DNA of 64,000 nucleotides from Streptomyces decoyicus (GCF_019880305.1 NZ_CP082301.1:6510001-6574000); one strand, 5' to 3'. Positions 26,616 to 35,620 are shown, counted from the first letter of the stretch. A program made the numbers and translations. Notes: generated by a model from the sequence alone, not told the origin.

Positions 26616-27890
26616 GTGACCGAAGAAGCCGTGACCGCTCACTCCCTCACCCCCGTCCTGCGGGTCCTGCGCAGCTGCCTGCATCTGCTGGTGGCCGCGC
26701 TGCTCGCGCTCGCCGTCGTACGCGCCCTGGCCGAGCACGCCCCGGTCGCCCCGGCCGTGCTCGCCACCGCCGTGGCGCTGTTCGCCGTGTACGCCACCGG
26801 CCCCCGGCTGCCCCGTCTGCGCAGCTCCACCGGTGCCGCCGCCCTCTGGCTCGCCGCCGTGGCCCTGCTCTGGACGGTGCTGCTCGCCCTCACCCAGGAC
26901 GGCGTCTGGCTGGCCTTCCCGCTGTTCTTCGTCCAGCTGCATCTGCTGCCGCTGCGCGGGGCGCTGCCCGCCGTCGCGGCCACCACCGTGGTCGCCGTCG
27001 CCGGATTCGGGTGGCACACCCACACGCTGAGCGTCGGCACGGTGCTCGGCCCTGCCCTGGGCGCCGCGGTCGCCGTGGCGGTCGTCCTCGGCTACGAGGC
27101 CCTCTACCGGGAGAGCGAACAGCGCCGCCGTCTCATCGAGGAGCTCACCGCGGCCCGCAGTGAACTGGCCGCCGCGGAACACGCCGCCGGCGTGCTCGCC
27201 GAACGCGAGCGGCTGGCCCGCGAGATCCACGACACCCTCGCCCAGGGCCTGTCCAGCATCCAGCTGCTGCTGCGGGCCGCCGAGCGCGCCCTGCCGCAGC
27301 GGCCCGGCACCGCCCTCGGCCATGTCCGGCAGGCCCGCACCGCCGCCGTCGGCAACCTCGCCGAGGCGCGCCGCTTCGTGCGTGCGCTGAGCCCGCCCGA
27401 CCTGGAGGCCGGGTCGCTGCCCGCCGCCCTGGAGCGGCTGTGCGCCACCACGGCCCGTACCTCCCCTCTCGCCGTGCACTGCCAGGTCTCCGGCGCGCCC
27501 ACCGCGCTCCCCACCGCGCACGAGGTCGCCCTGCTGCGCATCGCCCAGTCCGCGCTCGCCAACACCGTCCGGCACGCCGGTGCCGGACGGGCCGAGCTGA
27601 CCCTCAGCTACATGGACACCGAGGTCGCGTTGGACGTCGTCGACGACGGCGTGGGCTTCGTCCCCGCCGGGCTGCCCGCCCCCGGCTCCGCGGCGGCCCG
27701 CGGCACCGGCTTCGGCCTCGCCGCGATGCGCGCCCGGGCCCGCGCCCTCCAGGGCACCCTCGTCGTCGAGTCCGCCCCCGGGGAGGGCACCGCGGTCGCC
27801 GTCACCCTCCCGTGCCCCGCCACCGCGTCCGCCCCTGCCCCGCCCGCCCCGGCCCCCGCGCCCGGCGCCACCCCGGAGGCCGCCTCGTGA
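26616..27890 (+). CDS. Sensor histidine kinase (NarL-type, HisKA_3)
   Basis: A 424-residue kinase. About five membrane helices fill residues 10-165 with hardly any extracellular loop, suggesting detection of a membrane or cell-envelope signal. A coiled segment precedes the HisKA_3 dimerisation helix, with the phospho-His near residue 205 in AREIHDTLAQGLSSIQ. The HATPase domain has SALANTVRHAGAGRAEL and DVVDDGVGFVPAG. The last ~25 residues are Pro/Ala-rich. A GTGA overlap links it to the response regulator, and it is divergent from the FtsX-type exporter, a usual pairing for envelope-stress or drug response. Confidence 0.92.
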   Translation: MTEEAVTAHSLTPVLRVLRSCLHLLVAALLALAVVRALAEHAPVAPAVLATAVALFAVYATGPRLPRLRSSTGAAALWLAAVALLWTVLLALTQDGVWLAFPLFFVQLHLLPLRGALPAVAATTVVAVAGFGWHTHTLSVGTVLGPALGAAVAVAVVLGYEALYRESEQRRRLIEELTAARSELAAAEHAAGVLAERERLAREIHDTLAQGLSSIQLLLRAAERALPQRPGTALGHVRQARTAAVGNLAEARRFVRALSPPDLEAGSLPAALERLCATTARTSPLAVHCQVSGAPTALPTAHEVALLRIAQSALANTVRHAGAGRAELTLSYMDTEVALDVVDDGVGFVPAGLPAPGSAAARGTGFGLAAMRARARALQGTLVVESAPGEGTAVAVTLPCPATASAPAPPAPAPAPGATPEAAS

Positions 27891-28528
27891 CCGCCCCGGG
27901 CACCCCCATCCGGCTGCTGCTCGCCGACGACCACCCCGTCGTACGCGCCGGGCTGCGCGCCGTCCTGGAGACCGAACCGGACTTCGAGATCGTCGCGGAT
28001 GTCCCCACCGCCGAACAGGCCGTCGGCCTCGCCGCGCGGCTCGACGCCGACGTGGTCCTCATGGACCTCCAGTTCGGCGGCCGGATGCTCGGCTCCCAGG
28101 CGACCGCGGCGATCACCGCCCGCCCCGGCGCCCCGCGGGTCCTCGTCCTGACCACGTACGACACCGACGCCGACATCCTCGCCGCCATCGAGGCCGGCGC
28201 CACCGGCTACCTCCTCAAGGACGCGCCGCCGGAGGAGCTGGCCGCCGCGGTACGCACCGCCGCCGCCGGGAAGTCGGCGCTCGCCCCCACCGTCGCGCTG
28301 CGGCTCATGGACCGGATGCGCACGCCCGCCACCGCGCTCTCCCGCCGGGAGACCGAGGTCCTCCGGCTCGTCGCCGACGGACTCTCCAACGCGGCGGTCA
28401 GCAAGCAGCTCTTCCTCAGCCAGGCGACCGTCAAGTCCCACCTCGTCCACATCTACGCCAAGCTGGGCGTGGACTCCCGTACCTCCGCGGTCGCCGCCGC
28501 CACGGCACAGGGCCTGATCCGCCGCTGA
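27887..28528 (+). CDS. LuxR-type response regulator
   Basis: A 213-residue NarL/LuxR-family regulator. The receiver domain keeps the acidic pair D14-D15 (LLADDHPVVRAGL), the phospho-acceptor D60 (VVLMDLQFGG) and the Lys of GYLLKDAPP. The HTH runs from LSRRETEVLRLVADGLSN to QATVKSHLVHIYAKLGV. It is the partner of the preceding kinase, whose stop it overlaps, and probably controls the divergent exporter genes. A 163-bp gap without other genes follows before murC. Confidence 0.93.
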   Translation: MTAPGTPIRLLLADDHPVVRAGLRAVLETEPDFEIVADVPTAEQAVGLAARLDADVVLMDLQFGGRMLGSQATAAITARPGAPRVLVLTTYDTDADILAAIEAGATGYLLKDAPPEELAAAVRTAAAGKSALAPTVALRLMDRMRTPATALSRRETEVLRLVADGLSNAAVSKQLFLSQATVKSHLVHIYAKLGVDSRTSAVAAATAQGLIRR

Positions 28529-28691
28529 GCGCCGTCCGCCGGGCCGTTCCGCAGCCGTCCGCCGGGCCGGTTCCCGCGGCCGGCCGGGTCCGAGGACCGG
28601 CGCTGTCGGTGCCGGGTGCGAGAATCGTCGACAGCACGACAGAACGACCGCACCACCGCTCGCGATGATCGACGATCAGGGAGACCCACCC

Positions 28692-30089
28692 ATGGCACCC
28701 GCCATCCCAGCCTCGATGGACCGGCCGCACTTCATCGGCATCGGCGGAGCCGGTATGTCGGGCATCGCCAAGATCCTCGCGCAGCGCGGCGCCCAGGTGG
28801 CCGGCAGCGACGCGAAGGACTCCGCGACCGCCCAGGCCCTGCGTGCCCTCGGCGCCACGGTCCACATCGGCCACGCCGCCGGACATCTCGCCGAGGACGC
28901 CACCAGCGTCGTCGTCTCCTCCGCGATCCGCCCGGACAACCCCGAGCTGGCCGCCGCCCATGAGCGCGGCATCCCCGTCGTGCACCGCTCCGACGCGCTC
29001 GCCTCCCTCATGGACGGCCTGCGCCCCATCGCCGTCGCCGGCACCCACGGCAAGACGACGACGACCTCCATGCTCGCCGTCTCCTTCGGCGCCCTCGGAC
29101 TCAAGCCGTCCTACGCCATCGGCGGCGACCTCGACGCCCCGGGCTCCAACGCCGAGCACGGCTCCGGCGAGATCTTCGTCGCCGAGGCCGACGAAAGCGA
29201 CCGCAGCTTCCACAAGTACGCCCCCGAGGTCGCGATCATCCTCAACGTGGAGCTCGACCACCACGCCAACTACGCCTCGATGGACGAGATCTACGAGTCG
29301 TTCGAGACCTTCGTCGGCCGTATCCGCCCCGGCGGCACCCTGGTCATCGCCGCCGACCAGCCCGGCGCCCGCGAGCTCACCGAGCGGATCTCCGGCCGCT
29401 ACGACATCGAGGTCGTCACCTACGGCGAGTCCGCGGACGCCGACGTCCGCATCCTCAAGGTCAACCCCCGCGGCCTGACCAGCGACGTCACGGTCACCCT
29501 CACCAGCGGCAAGATCCTCACGTTCACGGTCTCCGTCCCCGGCCGGCACTACGCCCACAACGCCGTCGCCGCCCTGGCCGCCGGCGTCGCCCTGGGCCTC
29601 GCGCCGCACAACCTCGCCTCCGCGCTCGGCAAGTACACCGGCGTCAAGCGCCGCCTCCAGCTCAAGGGCGAGGCGGCCGGTGTGCAGGTCATCGACTCCT
29701 ACGCCCACCACCCCACGGAGATGACCGCCGACCTGGAAGCCATCCGCGGCGCCGCCGAGGGCTCCCGCGTACTGGTCGTCTTCCAGCCGCATCTCTTCTC
29801 CCGCACCCAGGAGCTGGGCACGGAAATGGGCCAGGCCCTCGCCCTCGCCGACGCCTCCGTGGTCCTGGACATCTACCCGGCCCGCGAGGACCCGATCCCG
29901 GGCGTCACCAGCGCCCTGATCATCGACGCCGCGCGCACCGCCGGCGCCGAGGTCACCCCCGAGAGCGACCAGGCAGCCGTCGCGGACGTCATCGCCGGAA
30001 TGGCGAAGCCCGGCGACCTTGTTCTCACCATGGGCGCGGGCGATGTGACCGACCTCGGCCCCGCCATCCTGTCCCGCCTGGGCAGCTGA
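28692..30089 (+). CDS. murC: UDP-N-acetylmuramate--L-alanine ligase
   Basis: A 465-residue Mur ligase that adds L-Ala to UDP-MurNAc in peptidoglycan synthesis. The N-terminal Rossmann-like site (HFIGIGGAGMSGIAKIL), the ATP loop GTHGKTTTT at residues 117-125, AEADESDRSF, and the C-terminal DSYAHHPTEMTADL are all present. Start ATG 28692 has AGGGAG eight bases upstream. In Streptomyces murC lies apart from the main division/cell-wall cluster, as here. It is followed by msrB 17 bp later. Confidence 0.97.
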   Translation: MAPAIPASMDRPHFIGIGGAGMSGIAKILAQRGAQVAGSDAKDSATAQALRALGATVHIGHAAGHLAEDATSVVVSSAIRPDNPELAAAHERGIPVVHRSDALASLMDGLRPIAVAGTHGKTTTTSMLAVSFGALGLKPSYAIGGDLDAPGSNAEHGSGEIFVAEADESDRSFHKYAPEVAIILNVELDHHANYASMDEIYESFETFVGRIRPGGTLVIAADQPGARELTERISGRYDIEVVTYGESADADVRILKVNPRGLTSDVTVTLTSGKILTFTVSVPGRHYAHNAVAALAAGVALGLAPHNLASALGKYTGVKRRLQLKGEAAGVQVIDSYAHHPTEMTADLEAIRGAAEGSRVLVVFQPHLFSRTQELGTEMGQALALADASVVLDIYPAREDPIPGVTSALIIDAARTAGAEVTPESDQAAVADVIAGMAKPGDLVLTMGAGDVTDLGPAILSRLGS

Positions 30090-30106
30090 GCTGAGGAGGA
30101 CCCCAG

Positions 30107-30514
30107 ATGCCGTACGAGATCGACAAGCCCGACGAGGAGTGGCGCGCCGAGCTGAGCCCCGCGGAGTACCAGGTACTGCGCCAGGCCGGCACCGAACCCG
30201 CCTTCGTCGGCGAGTACACCGACACCAAGACCGAGGGCGTCTACTCCTGCCGCGCCTGTGGCGCCGAGCTCTTCCGCTCCGACACCAAATTCGAGAGCCA
30301 CTGCGGTTGGCCGTCCTTCTACGACCCCAAGGACTCCGACGCCGTCGAGCTCATCGAGGACCGCAGCCACGGCATGGTCCGCACCGAGGTCCGCTGCGCC
30401 CGCTGCGGCTCCCACCTGGGCCACGTCTTCCGGGGCGAGGGCTACCCGACGCCCACGGACCAGCGCTACTGCATCAACTCGATCTCCCTGCGCTTGGCTC
30501 CGGACGAGGGGTGA
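30107..30514 (+). CDS. msrB: Peptide-methionine (R)-S-oxide reductase
   Basis: A 135-residue MsrB that repairs Met-R-sulfoxide. Two zinc CxxC pairs are visible (YSCRACGAELF and VRCARCGSHLGHVF), with FESHCGWPSFYDP between them, and the catalytic Cys is in RYCINSISL. The ATG at 30107 has GAGGAGG eight bases upstream and follows murC by 17 bp, so the two are probably cotranscribed. The link to cell-wall synthesis is positional only. Confidence 0.96.
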   Translation: MPYEIDKPDEEWRAELSPAEYQVLRQAGTEPAFVGEYTDTKTEGVYSCRACGAELFRSDTKFESHCGWPSFYDPKDSDAVELIEDRSHGMVRTEVRCARCGSHLGHVFRGEGYPTPTDQRYCINSISLRLAPDEG

Positions 30515-30594
30515 GCGAACGGGACGGTGGCCGCCCCGCCGCTCCGGGACTCGCGAAGTCGTAGGGTTCCGCTTCCACGTCAGGTGGGGGCATG

Positions 30595-30627
30595 CCGTGG
30601 CCGCAGGACGCGAACCTGCGGCCACGG
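30595..30627. terminator. Bidirectional terminator after msrB
   Basis: A perfect 13-bp inverted repeat (CCGTGGCCGCAGG and its complement) with a 7-base loop, between the convergent stops of msrB (30514) and the NPCBM gene (30655). Confidence 0.85.
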
Positions 30628-30654
30628 CTCCATCCCTCCGCGTGGGCGCACGGC

Positions 30655-31938
30655 TCAGCCGCAGGTGATGCGGGGGCTGCCCCAGTCGGCGTGGTCGGAG
30701 TCGTTCCCGTTGCCGCCGTCGGTGACCACGAGCCGTAGCTCGGTGCCGCCGGTGAGGTCCGCAGTGAGGCGCTTCGCGGGCTGGTTCACCGTCATCAGCC
30801 CGCTGTCGGCGGCCTTCGTGCCGTCCCGGTAGATCTGGAAGACCGCGGAGCCGTTCGCGCCCACCTCGTCGTCGAGGCCCACGTCCACGCTGAGGGCGGA
30901 GCAGGTGCCGCCGAGCTGGTAAGTGATCTCGCTGTTGGCGTGGGCCCCCAGGCCTTCGGGGTAGCCGGTCCCCTGGATGGTGAGGGGATGTCCGTCGATG
31001 CTGCTGTTCGGCCTGAACGGGGCGAAGCTGTATTTCTGGGAGCTCCACGACCGGGCGCCCAACGGCATGGTGTGGCCGGCCGGCGGTTTGTCCGCGGGGC
31101 CGGGGCGGGGCGAGTGCGACGGCTTCGCCGGCGACGAGGGCCGGGAGCTCGGGCGCTTCGGCTTCTTGCTGTGCGTGGGGGACGGGGAGCCCGAGGGAGA
31201 ACGGGAAGCCGTGGCGGAGCTCCTGGCGGACGCGGCCGGCGGCTGGTCCGTGGCGGGGGCCGAAGAGTGGCCCGACCGGTCGCGGCGCCCGGCCGTGGCA
31301 TCGTCGCGATCCGGGCCGAACAGCGGGCCGACGGATATGGTGACGCCGGCCAGGACGGCCACGGCGACCGCGAGCACGGTGATCCGGGCCGGTGAGAACC
31401 GCGCCCGCCGGAGCTTGTCCGGCGCGGCGGACGGGACCGTCCCCGAGAAGCTCAGGCCGGCCGTGGGCGCGCCGCCGGCGCCGGATGGCCGGGCGCTGTC
31501 AGCGGGGCCGGGACCTTCCTCCGGCTGGGCGGCCAGCCAGGACGCGAAGTCGTCACGCAGCTCGGTGTTGCGGGCAGTGCGGTGCCAGGCGGCGGCGGTA
31601 CGGCGTACCGCCGCGAGCAGCGCGGCCCGCCAGGCCGGATCGGCCCCCTCTTCCGGGCCGGGGGAGTGCAGGACGTGGTCGATGGCCTCCTTGGCCAGAT
31701 CCGCCGAGGCCTGGGACGAGCGGCAGCAGTCACGAGCGGAGGCGAGCACGGCCGCGTAGTGCCGTTGATGGAACTCGTTGAGGGCTTCCTGGCCCGCCCG
31801 AGCCGTGCCGTCCGGAGCAGGTGTGCCGAACGGAGCGTCCGCCGCTCCGCCGCCGGGCCGGGCTGCCGCACGGATACGCCGGACGAGCTCGGTGTCGGAG
31901 GGTGCTGTCCCACCGGTGGTGTCGCAGTGCTCTTGCAT
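30655..31938 (-). CDS. Membrane protein: sigma-region-2-like domain, one TM helix, extracellular NPCBM domain
   Basis: A 427-residue protein with ATG 31938 as start; no good Shine-Dalgarno is near, so the start is uncertain. Residues ~15-138 resemble the helical N-terminus of ECF sigma factors (SDTELVRRIRAAA, then FHQRHYAAVLASARDCC and SADLAKEAIDHVL, with VRRTAAAWHRTARNTEL). There is no recognisable region 4. A TM helix follows (ITVLAVAVAVLAGVTISVG), then a long Ser/Pro/Lys linker. Residues ~290-427 form an NPCBM/NEW2 carbohydrate-binding domain (GYPEGLGAHANSEITYQLGG, then LRLVVTDGGNGNDSDHADW). This reads as a receptor with a cytoplasmic sigma-like head and an outside sugar-binding head. Function not assigned. 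Confidence 0.78.
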   Translation of the reverse strand: MQEHCDTTGGTAPSDTELVRRIRAAARPGGGAADAPFGTPAPDGTARAGQEALNEFHQRHYAAVLASARDCCRSSQASADLAKEAIDHVLHSPGPEEGADPAWRAALLAAVRRTAAAWHRTARNTELRDDFASWLAAQPEEGPGPADSARPSGAGGAPTAGLSFSGTVPSAAPDKLRRARFSPARITVLAVAVAVLAGVTISVGPLFGPDRDDATAGRRDRSGHSSAPATDQPPAASARSSATASRSPSGSPSPTHSKKPKRPSSRPSSPAKPSHSPRPGPADKPPAGHTMPLGARSWSSQKYSFAPFRPNSSIDGHPLTIQGTGYPEGLGAHANSEITYQLGGTCSALSVDVGLDDEVGANGSAVFQIYRDGTKAADSGLMTVNQPAKRLTADLTGGTELRLVVTDGGNGNDSDHADWGSPRITCG

Positions 31939-32009
31939 GAGTGGGCAATGACCCTTCAACGTCCTGACGGGCCATGAAAAATACCGCAGGCAGGGCGGAT
32001 ATCCGGCGG

Positions 32010-32031
32010 CCGGTGCGGCGTTCGGCACCGG
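32010..32031. terminator. Hairpin downstream of the phosphopantetheinyl transferase gene
   Basis: CCGGTGC pairs with GCACCGG across eight bases, 38 bp beyond the minus-strand stop at 32069 and within the 130-bp gap before the NPCBM gene. The stem is short, so this is a modest candidate. Confidence 0.35.
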
Positions 32032-32068
32032 ATGGGCCGAGGGGACTCGCCCCGCATCCGCCCGCCCG

Positions 32069-32728
32069 TCACGCCATCACCACGATCCCCGTCACCACCA
32101 ACCCTGCCCCCACGAGCCAACGGCCGCTGAATTCGGTGAGTTCCCTGCCGTCGACCACGGGACCGGGGACGAGGAGGCGGGCGGTGAAGGTGGAGTTCGA
32201 CGGGTCGAGGGTGACGTGGGCCTCCTCGAAGTCGAGCCAGCGGCGGGTGAGGGGGTACCACGCCTTGTAGACGGACTCCTTGGCGCTGAACACCAGGCGG
32301 TCCCAGCAGACTTCGGGCTGCGCGGCGGACAGCCGGCGCAACTGGACGCGTTCCTCGGGGAGGGTGACGAGGTCGACCACGCCGGGGTCCTCCACGGGCA
32401 AGTGGGGCTCGGCGTCCAGGCCGATCGTCCGTACGTCCGCCGAGCGGGCCACCGCGGCGGCGCGGTAGCCGACGCAGTGCGTCATGGCGCCGACGATGCC
32501 CGGCGGCCACTGCGGCTCCCGGTTGGGGCCGGGCAGCAGGGGCGCGGGGGCGATGCCCAGTTCGGCCAGGGCGCTGCGGGCGCAGCCCCGTACGGTGCCG
32601 AACTCCTGCTGTCGCTGGGGCACGGCGCCGGACACCAGCGCCCACTCCTCGGGATACATCTCGGACACCGGGGCGTCGTGGAAGGCCTCGGCGGTCACGA
32701 CCGGGGCCGGCAGCAGCTTGTCGATCAT
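32069..32728 (-). CDS. 4'-phosphopantetheinyl transferase (Sfp/EntD type)
   Basis: A 219-residue enzyme that loads the CoA-derived phosphopantetheine arm onto carrier proteins. The magnesium motif IGLDAEPHLP and the signature FSAKESVYKAWYPLTRRWLDF are intact, with GAMTHCVGYRAAAV before them. The length and CVGYR/ESVYKAW patterns resemble EntD/SePptII-type enzymes, which serve polyketide or non-ribosomal carriers. No carrier protein or megasynthase is in the window, so its clients are elsewhere. Its ATG overlaps the TGA of the phosphoesterase gene (TCAT on the plus strand), implying coupled translation. Confidence 0.93.
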   Translation of the reverse strand: MIDKLLPAPVVTAEAFHDAPVSEMYPEEWALVSGAVPQRQQEFGTVRGCARSALAELGIAPAPLLPGPNREPQWPPGIVGAMTHCVGYRAAAVARSADVRTIGLDAEPHLPVEDPGVVDLVTLPEERVQLRRLSAAQPEVCWDRLVFSAKESVYKAWYPLTRRWLDFEEAHVTLDPSNSTFTARLLVPGPVVDGRELTEFSGRWLVGAGLVVTGIVVMA

Positions 32729-33693
32729 GCGAGGGTCCCGGTGGTTCCGGCGGCGACGGTGGCCGGCGCGGGCAGGATCTGCACCGGCCGCCCCGGTGTG
32801 CCGGGGCGGCGCTGCCACTCCCGCGGATAGCCGAGGGACACCTCCTGATGCGGCACGCCGTCGCAGACCAGCAGCCGCGGGATGTGCAGATGGCCGTAGA
32901 CCACGGTGGCGGCGCGGAACCGGCGCGGCCAGTCGGCGGTCGCCTCCGTACCGCACCACAGCGCGAAATCGGGGTACCACAGGGGCCGGGTGGGCTCGCG
33001 CACCACCGGCCAGTGGTTGACGAGCACGGTGGGCAACTCCGCGGGCAGGGCGGCGAGTCGGGCCTCGGTGGCGGCCACCCGCGCCTGGCACCACGCCTCC
33101 CGCGTCGGATACGGGTCCGGGTGCAGGAAGTGCTCGTCGGTGCACACGACCCCGGCCTTCTCGGCCAGGGCGAGCGCCTCTTCCTTGGACGTCGCCCCCG
33201 GCTGCCGGAAGGTGTAGTCGTAGAGCAGGAAGAGCGGTGCGATGACGGCCGGGCCGCCGGTGCCCTCCCAGACCGGATACGGGTCCTCGGGGGTGAGCAC
33301 GCCCAACTCCCGGCAGATCTCCACCAGATGCTCATAGCGCGCCACGCCGCGCAGCTGTACCGGGTCGTGCTCCGGCGTCCACAGCTCGTGATTGCCGGGC
33401 ACCCAGACCACCTTGGCGAACCGGCTGCTGAGCAGGGTGAGCGCCCAGCGGATGTCGGAGACGCGCTCACCGACGTCGCCGGCGACCAGCAGCCAGTCGT
33501 CGTCGGACTCCGGTCGTAACGCCTCGACGATGTCGCGGTTCTCCTGGTAGCGGACGTGCAGATCGCTGACGGCCACCAACGTGCCGCGCCCGCCGCCCCG
33601 CACGGGACCCGGAGCGGGCGTGGCGGTGGGCTCGGGCGTGGGGGTAGGCCCGGTGGCGCCGGACGTGAGGGTGCGGATCTCGTAGGTCACCAT
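32725..33693 (-). CDS. Calcineurin-like metallophosphoesterase
   Basis: A 322-residue protein. The five metallophosphoesterase motifs are readable: VAVSDLHVRY, LVAGDVGERV, VPGNHELW, VLVNHWPVV and VVYGHLHIPR. The first ~38 residues are Thr/Pro-rich. ATG 33693 is the start used, though no strong ribosome site is visible. The C-terminus is coupled to the phosphopantetheinyl transferase (ATGA overlap). Substrate unknown; acting on a phosphopantetheine-related compound is a possibility from context only. Confidence 0.9.
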   Translation of the reverse strand: MVTYEIRTLTSGATGPTPTPEPTATPAPGPVRGGGRGTLVAVSDLHVRYQENRDIVEALRPESDDDWLLVAGDVGERVSDIRWALTLLSSRFAKVVWVPGNHELWTPEHDPVQLRGVARYEHLVEICRELGVLTPEDPYPVWEGTGGPAVIAPLFLLYDYTFRQPGATSKEEALALAEKAGVVCTDEHFLHPDPYPTREAWCQARVAATEARLAALPAELPTVLVNHWPVVREPTRPLWYPDFALWCGTEATADWPRRFRAATVVYGHLHIPRLLVCDGVPHQEVSLGYPREWQRRPGTPGRPVQILPAPATVAAGTTGTLA

Positions 33694-33752
33694 CGAAGTA
33701 AAGACGGTGCGGAGGAGAGAGTGAAGGGCGACCGGGGTGGCGGGGCTCCGCG

Positions 33753-35396
33753 TCACCGGCCTGGCGGTGGGGGAGCCGGCCGGCCACCGGGGCCGGTGCC
33801 GGGGGCGCCACCGCGGCGGATGCGGGTGGCCAGCCAGAGGTCGAAGCGGTCGTCGGGGTCGTCGAGACGGCGGCCGGTGAGGTCCATGGCCTTGTCGAGG
33901 CGGTTGCGCACGGTGTGCCGGTGGACGCCGAGCCGCCGGCTGGTGGCGTCCCAGGCACCGCCGGTCTCCAGCCACGCCGCCAGGGTGGCGATCAGCTCCT
34001 CGCCGTGGTCCGCGAGATCGAGCGGGCCGAGCACGCTGTCGGCGTAGCCGTGCAGCGTACGGCGGTCGCCCAGGTCGAGCAGAAGCCGGCTGGCCTGGCT
34101 CTGCCGGGCCTGCGCGGGCGCTCCGCCCGACCGGCTGACGGCGAGCAGCCCGGCCGCCTGGCGCAGGGACACCCGTACCGCTTCGGGGGCGGTGGCCGGG
34201 CCGATACCGGCCGGGCAGTGCGGGGCGAAGCGGGCGAGCACCTCGCGGATGTCCAGCTCCTCGCCGACCACCGCCTCGATGACCGCGCCCGGCGCCCCGC
34301 CCACGACCCTGACCAGGCCGCCGGGAACCGCCAGCGCCAGATCGGCGGCCATCTCCTGAGCGGCGCCGTCCCCGGCCCCGTCCGTGGCCCCGTCCGCCGC
34401 CCCGGATTCCGCGGGGGCGGTGGCCGTACGGCCCGGGGCACCCCCCGCCTCCACCACGACCCCCCGCACCCGCTCGGCCGTCAGCCCCGCCGAACGCAGC
34501 ATGTCCCGGGCCCGGTCGGCGGGGGGATCCTCCTCCGCCAGCAGCTCCGAAAGCAGCGCTGACCTGCGGCGGCGCTCCGGCTCGTCGCGAAGGTGGCGGC
34601 GCTCCAGTTCCAGCGAGAGCAGGGAGACCAGGCCGGGTACGACCGAACGGGCGGCGTCGTCCGGGCGTCCGGTGAGCAGCAGCAGACCGCGCAGCCGCCG
34701 CGCGCCCAGGGGCTGCACCTCCAGTTGCTGCCCCGCGGCCGTGCTGGAGGCACTGCCGCGCAGTCCGCGCGCGGCAACCCGTTCGAGCAGATCGTGCGCC
34801 TGCGCCGGCAGGTCCCGCTGTTCGTGCTCGCTCGTGGCGAGCAGCCGCCCGAGCGGGTCGAGCACCGCCGCGCCCACACCGGTGGCCGCCGTCCACTCCG
34901 TCAGCATCGGCCGCAGCCCGTCGCCGGCCGCCGCGGCCGTCAGCCGCCGCTGGGTCGCGAACGCCCGGTGCAGCAGCGCGCGCTGTTCGTCGGCCCGTGC
35001 GTCGAAGACCGCCTTCGTGACGGCGATGAACGGCACCTCGTCCGGCACCGTCAGCAGCGGCAGCCCGGCCTCCTCGGCCGCCGCCACCAGCGGCTCCGGC
35101 GCCTCCTGGTACGGCAGGCCCTGCCCCAGCCCGAGCGCCAGACACGCCGCTCCGCCCTCGGCCGCGTCCCGGACGTACGCCCGGCAGGCGGCGGGCTCCA
35201 TCGGCAGCAACAGCCCGATCGTCATGAGGAGTTCACCGCCCTGAAGCCACTTCCCCGGCGTCGGCAGATCCGAGACCGTGGCCGCTTCGATCGTCCGGGC
35301 CAGCAGCTTTGGCGGCACGTCGTAGGTGACCGACAGGCGGAGATCGGGCCGGGCCAGGAGATCGGAGATATGCAGGGGCATGGACACAGTGTCCAT
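33753..35396 (-). CDS. PucR family transcriptional regulator
   Basis: A 547-residue regulator. The N-terminal PucR ligand-sensing domain begins MPLHISDLLARPDLRLSVTYD and continues GKWLQGGELLMTIGLLLPM. A middle GGDEF-like region follows, and the C-terminal HTH_30 domain is readable (TLAAWLETGGAWDATSRRLG, then VHRHTVRNRLDKAMDLTGRRL). Members of this family respond to purine, proline or amine catabolites. ATG 35396 is preferred because GGAG lies five bases upstream; the ATG at 35381 would remove five residues. Both start codons fall within a perfect 17-bp palindrome (see 35380-35396), which may be an autoregulatory site. Downstream on the same strand are the phosphoesterase and phosphopantetheinyl transferase. 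Confidence 0.9.
   Translation of the reverse strand: MDTVSMPLHISDLLARPDLRLSVTYDVPPKLLARTIEAATVSDLPTPGKWLQGGELLMTIGLLLPMEPAACRAYVRDAAEGGAACLALGLGQGLPYQEAPEPLVAAAEEAGLPLLTVPDEVPFIAVTKAVFDARADEQRALLHRAFATQRRLTAAAAGDGLRPMLTEWTAATGVGAAVLDPLGRLLATSEHEQRDLPAQAHDLLERVAARGLRGSASSTAAGQQLEVQPLGARRLRGLLLLTGRPDDAARSVVPGLVSLLSLELERRHLRDEPERRRRSALLSELLAEEDPPADRARDMLRSAGLTAERVRGVVVEAGGAPGRTATAPAESGAADGATDGAGDGAAQEMAADLALAVPGGLVRVVGGAPGAVIEAVVGEELDIREVLARFAPHCPAGIGPATAPEAVRVSLRQAAGLLAVSRSGGAPAQARQSQASRLLLDLGDRRTLHGYADSVLGPLDLADHGEELIATLAAWLETGGAWDATSRRLGVHRHTVRNRLDKAMDLTGRRLDDPDDRFDLWLATRIRRGGAPGTGPGGRPAPPPPGR
35380..35396. promoter_or_regulatory. Perfect 17-bp palindrome covering the pucR start
   Basis: ATGGACACAGTGTCCAT: two 8-base arms around one centre base. 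The two possible ATG starts of the PucR gene form its outer ends. Palindromes of this length are unlikely by chance, and placement at the start codon suits a repressor site or a translational control hairpin. Confidence 0.5.
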
Positions 35397-35620
35397 CACC
35401 TCTCCGCGGAGTGGACGATCAGGCGAGCGGGGCTGGGGGAGGTCGTGGACCCGGCGGCAGCCGTGGCCCGGCCCCCGACGGCCGTGGGGGCGCCGCGGGG
35501 CCGGTCCGCGGGGTCTGGCTCTGGGGATGAGTGAAGACGGTGCGGCCCGTTATGGTCGAGAGGTGGGGGAGTGGGGTTCCTTCCTCGCTCCCCGACCCGA
35601 GGAAGGGACGTGAGCGCACT

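Noticed and set aside
32069..33693. Phosphopantetheinyl transferase taken as a sign of a polyketide or peptide cluster
   Set aside because: No carrier protein, synthase or tailoring enzyme is in the window.
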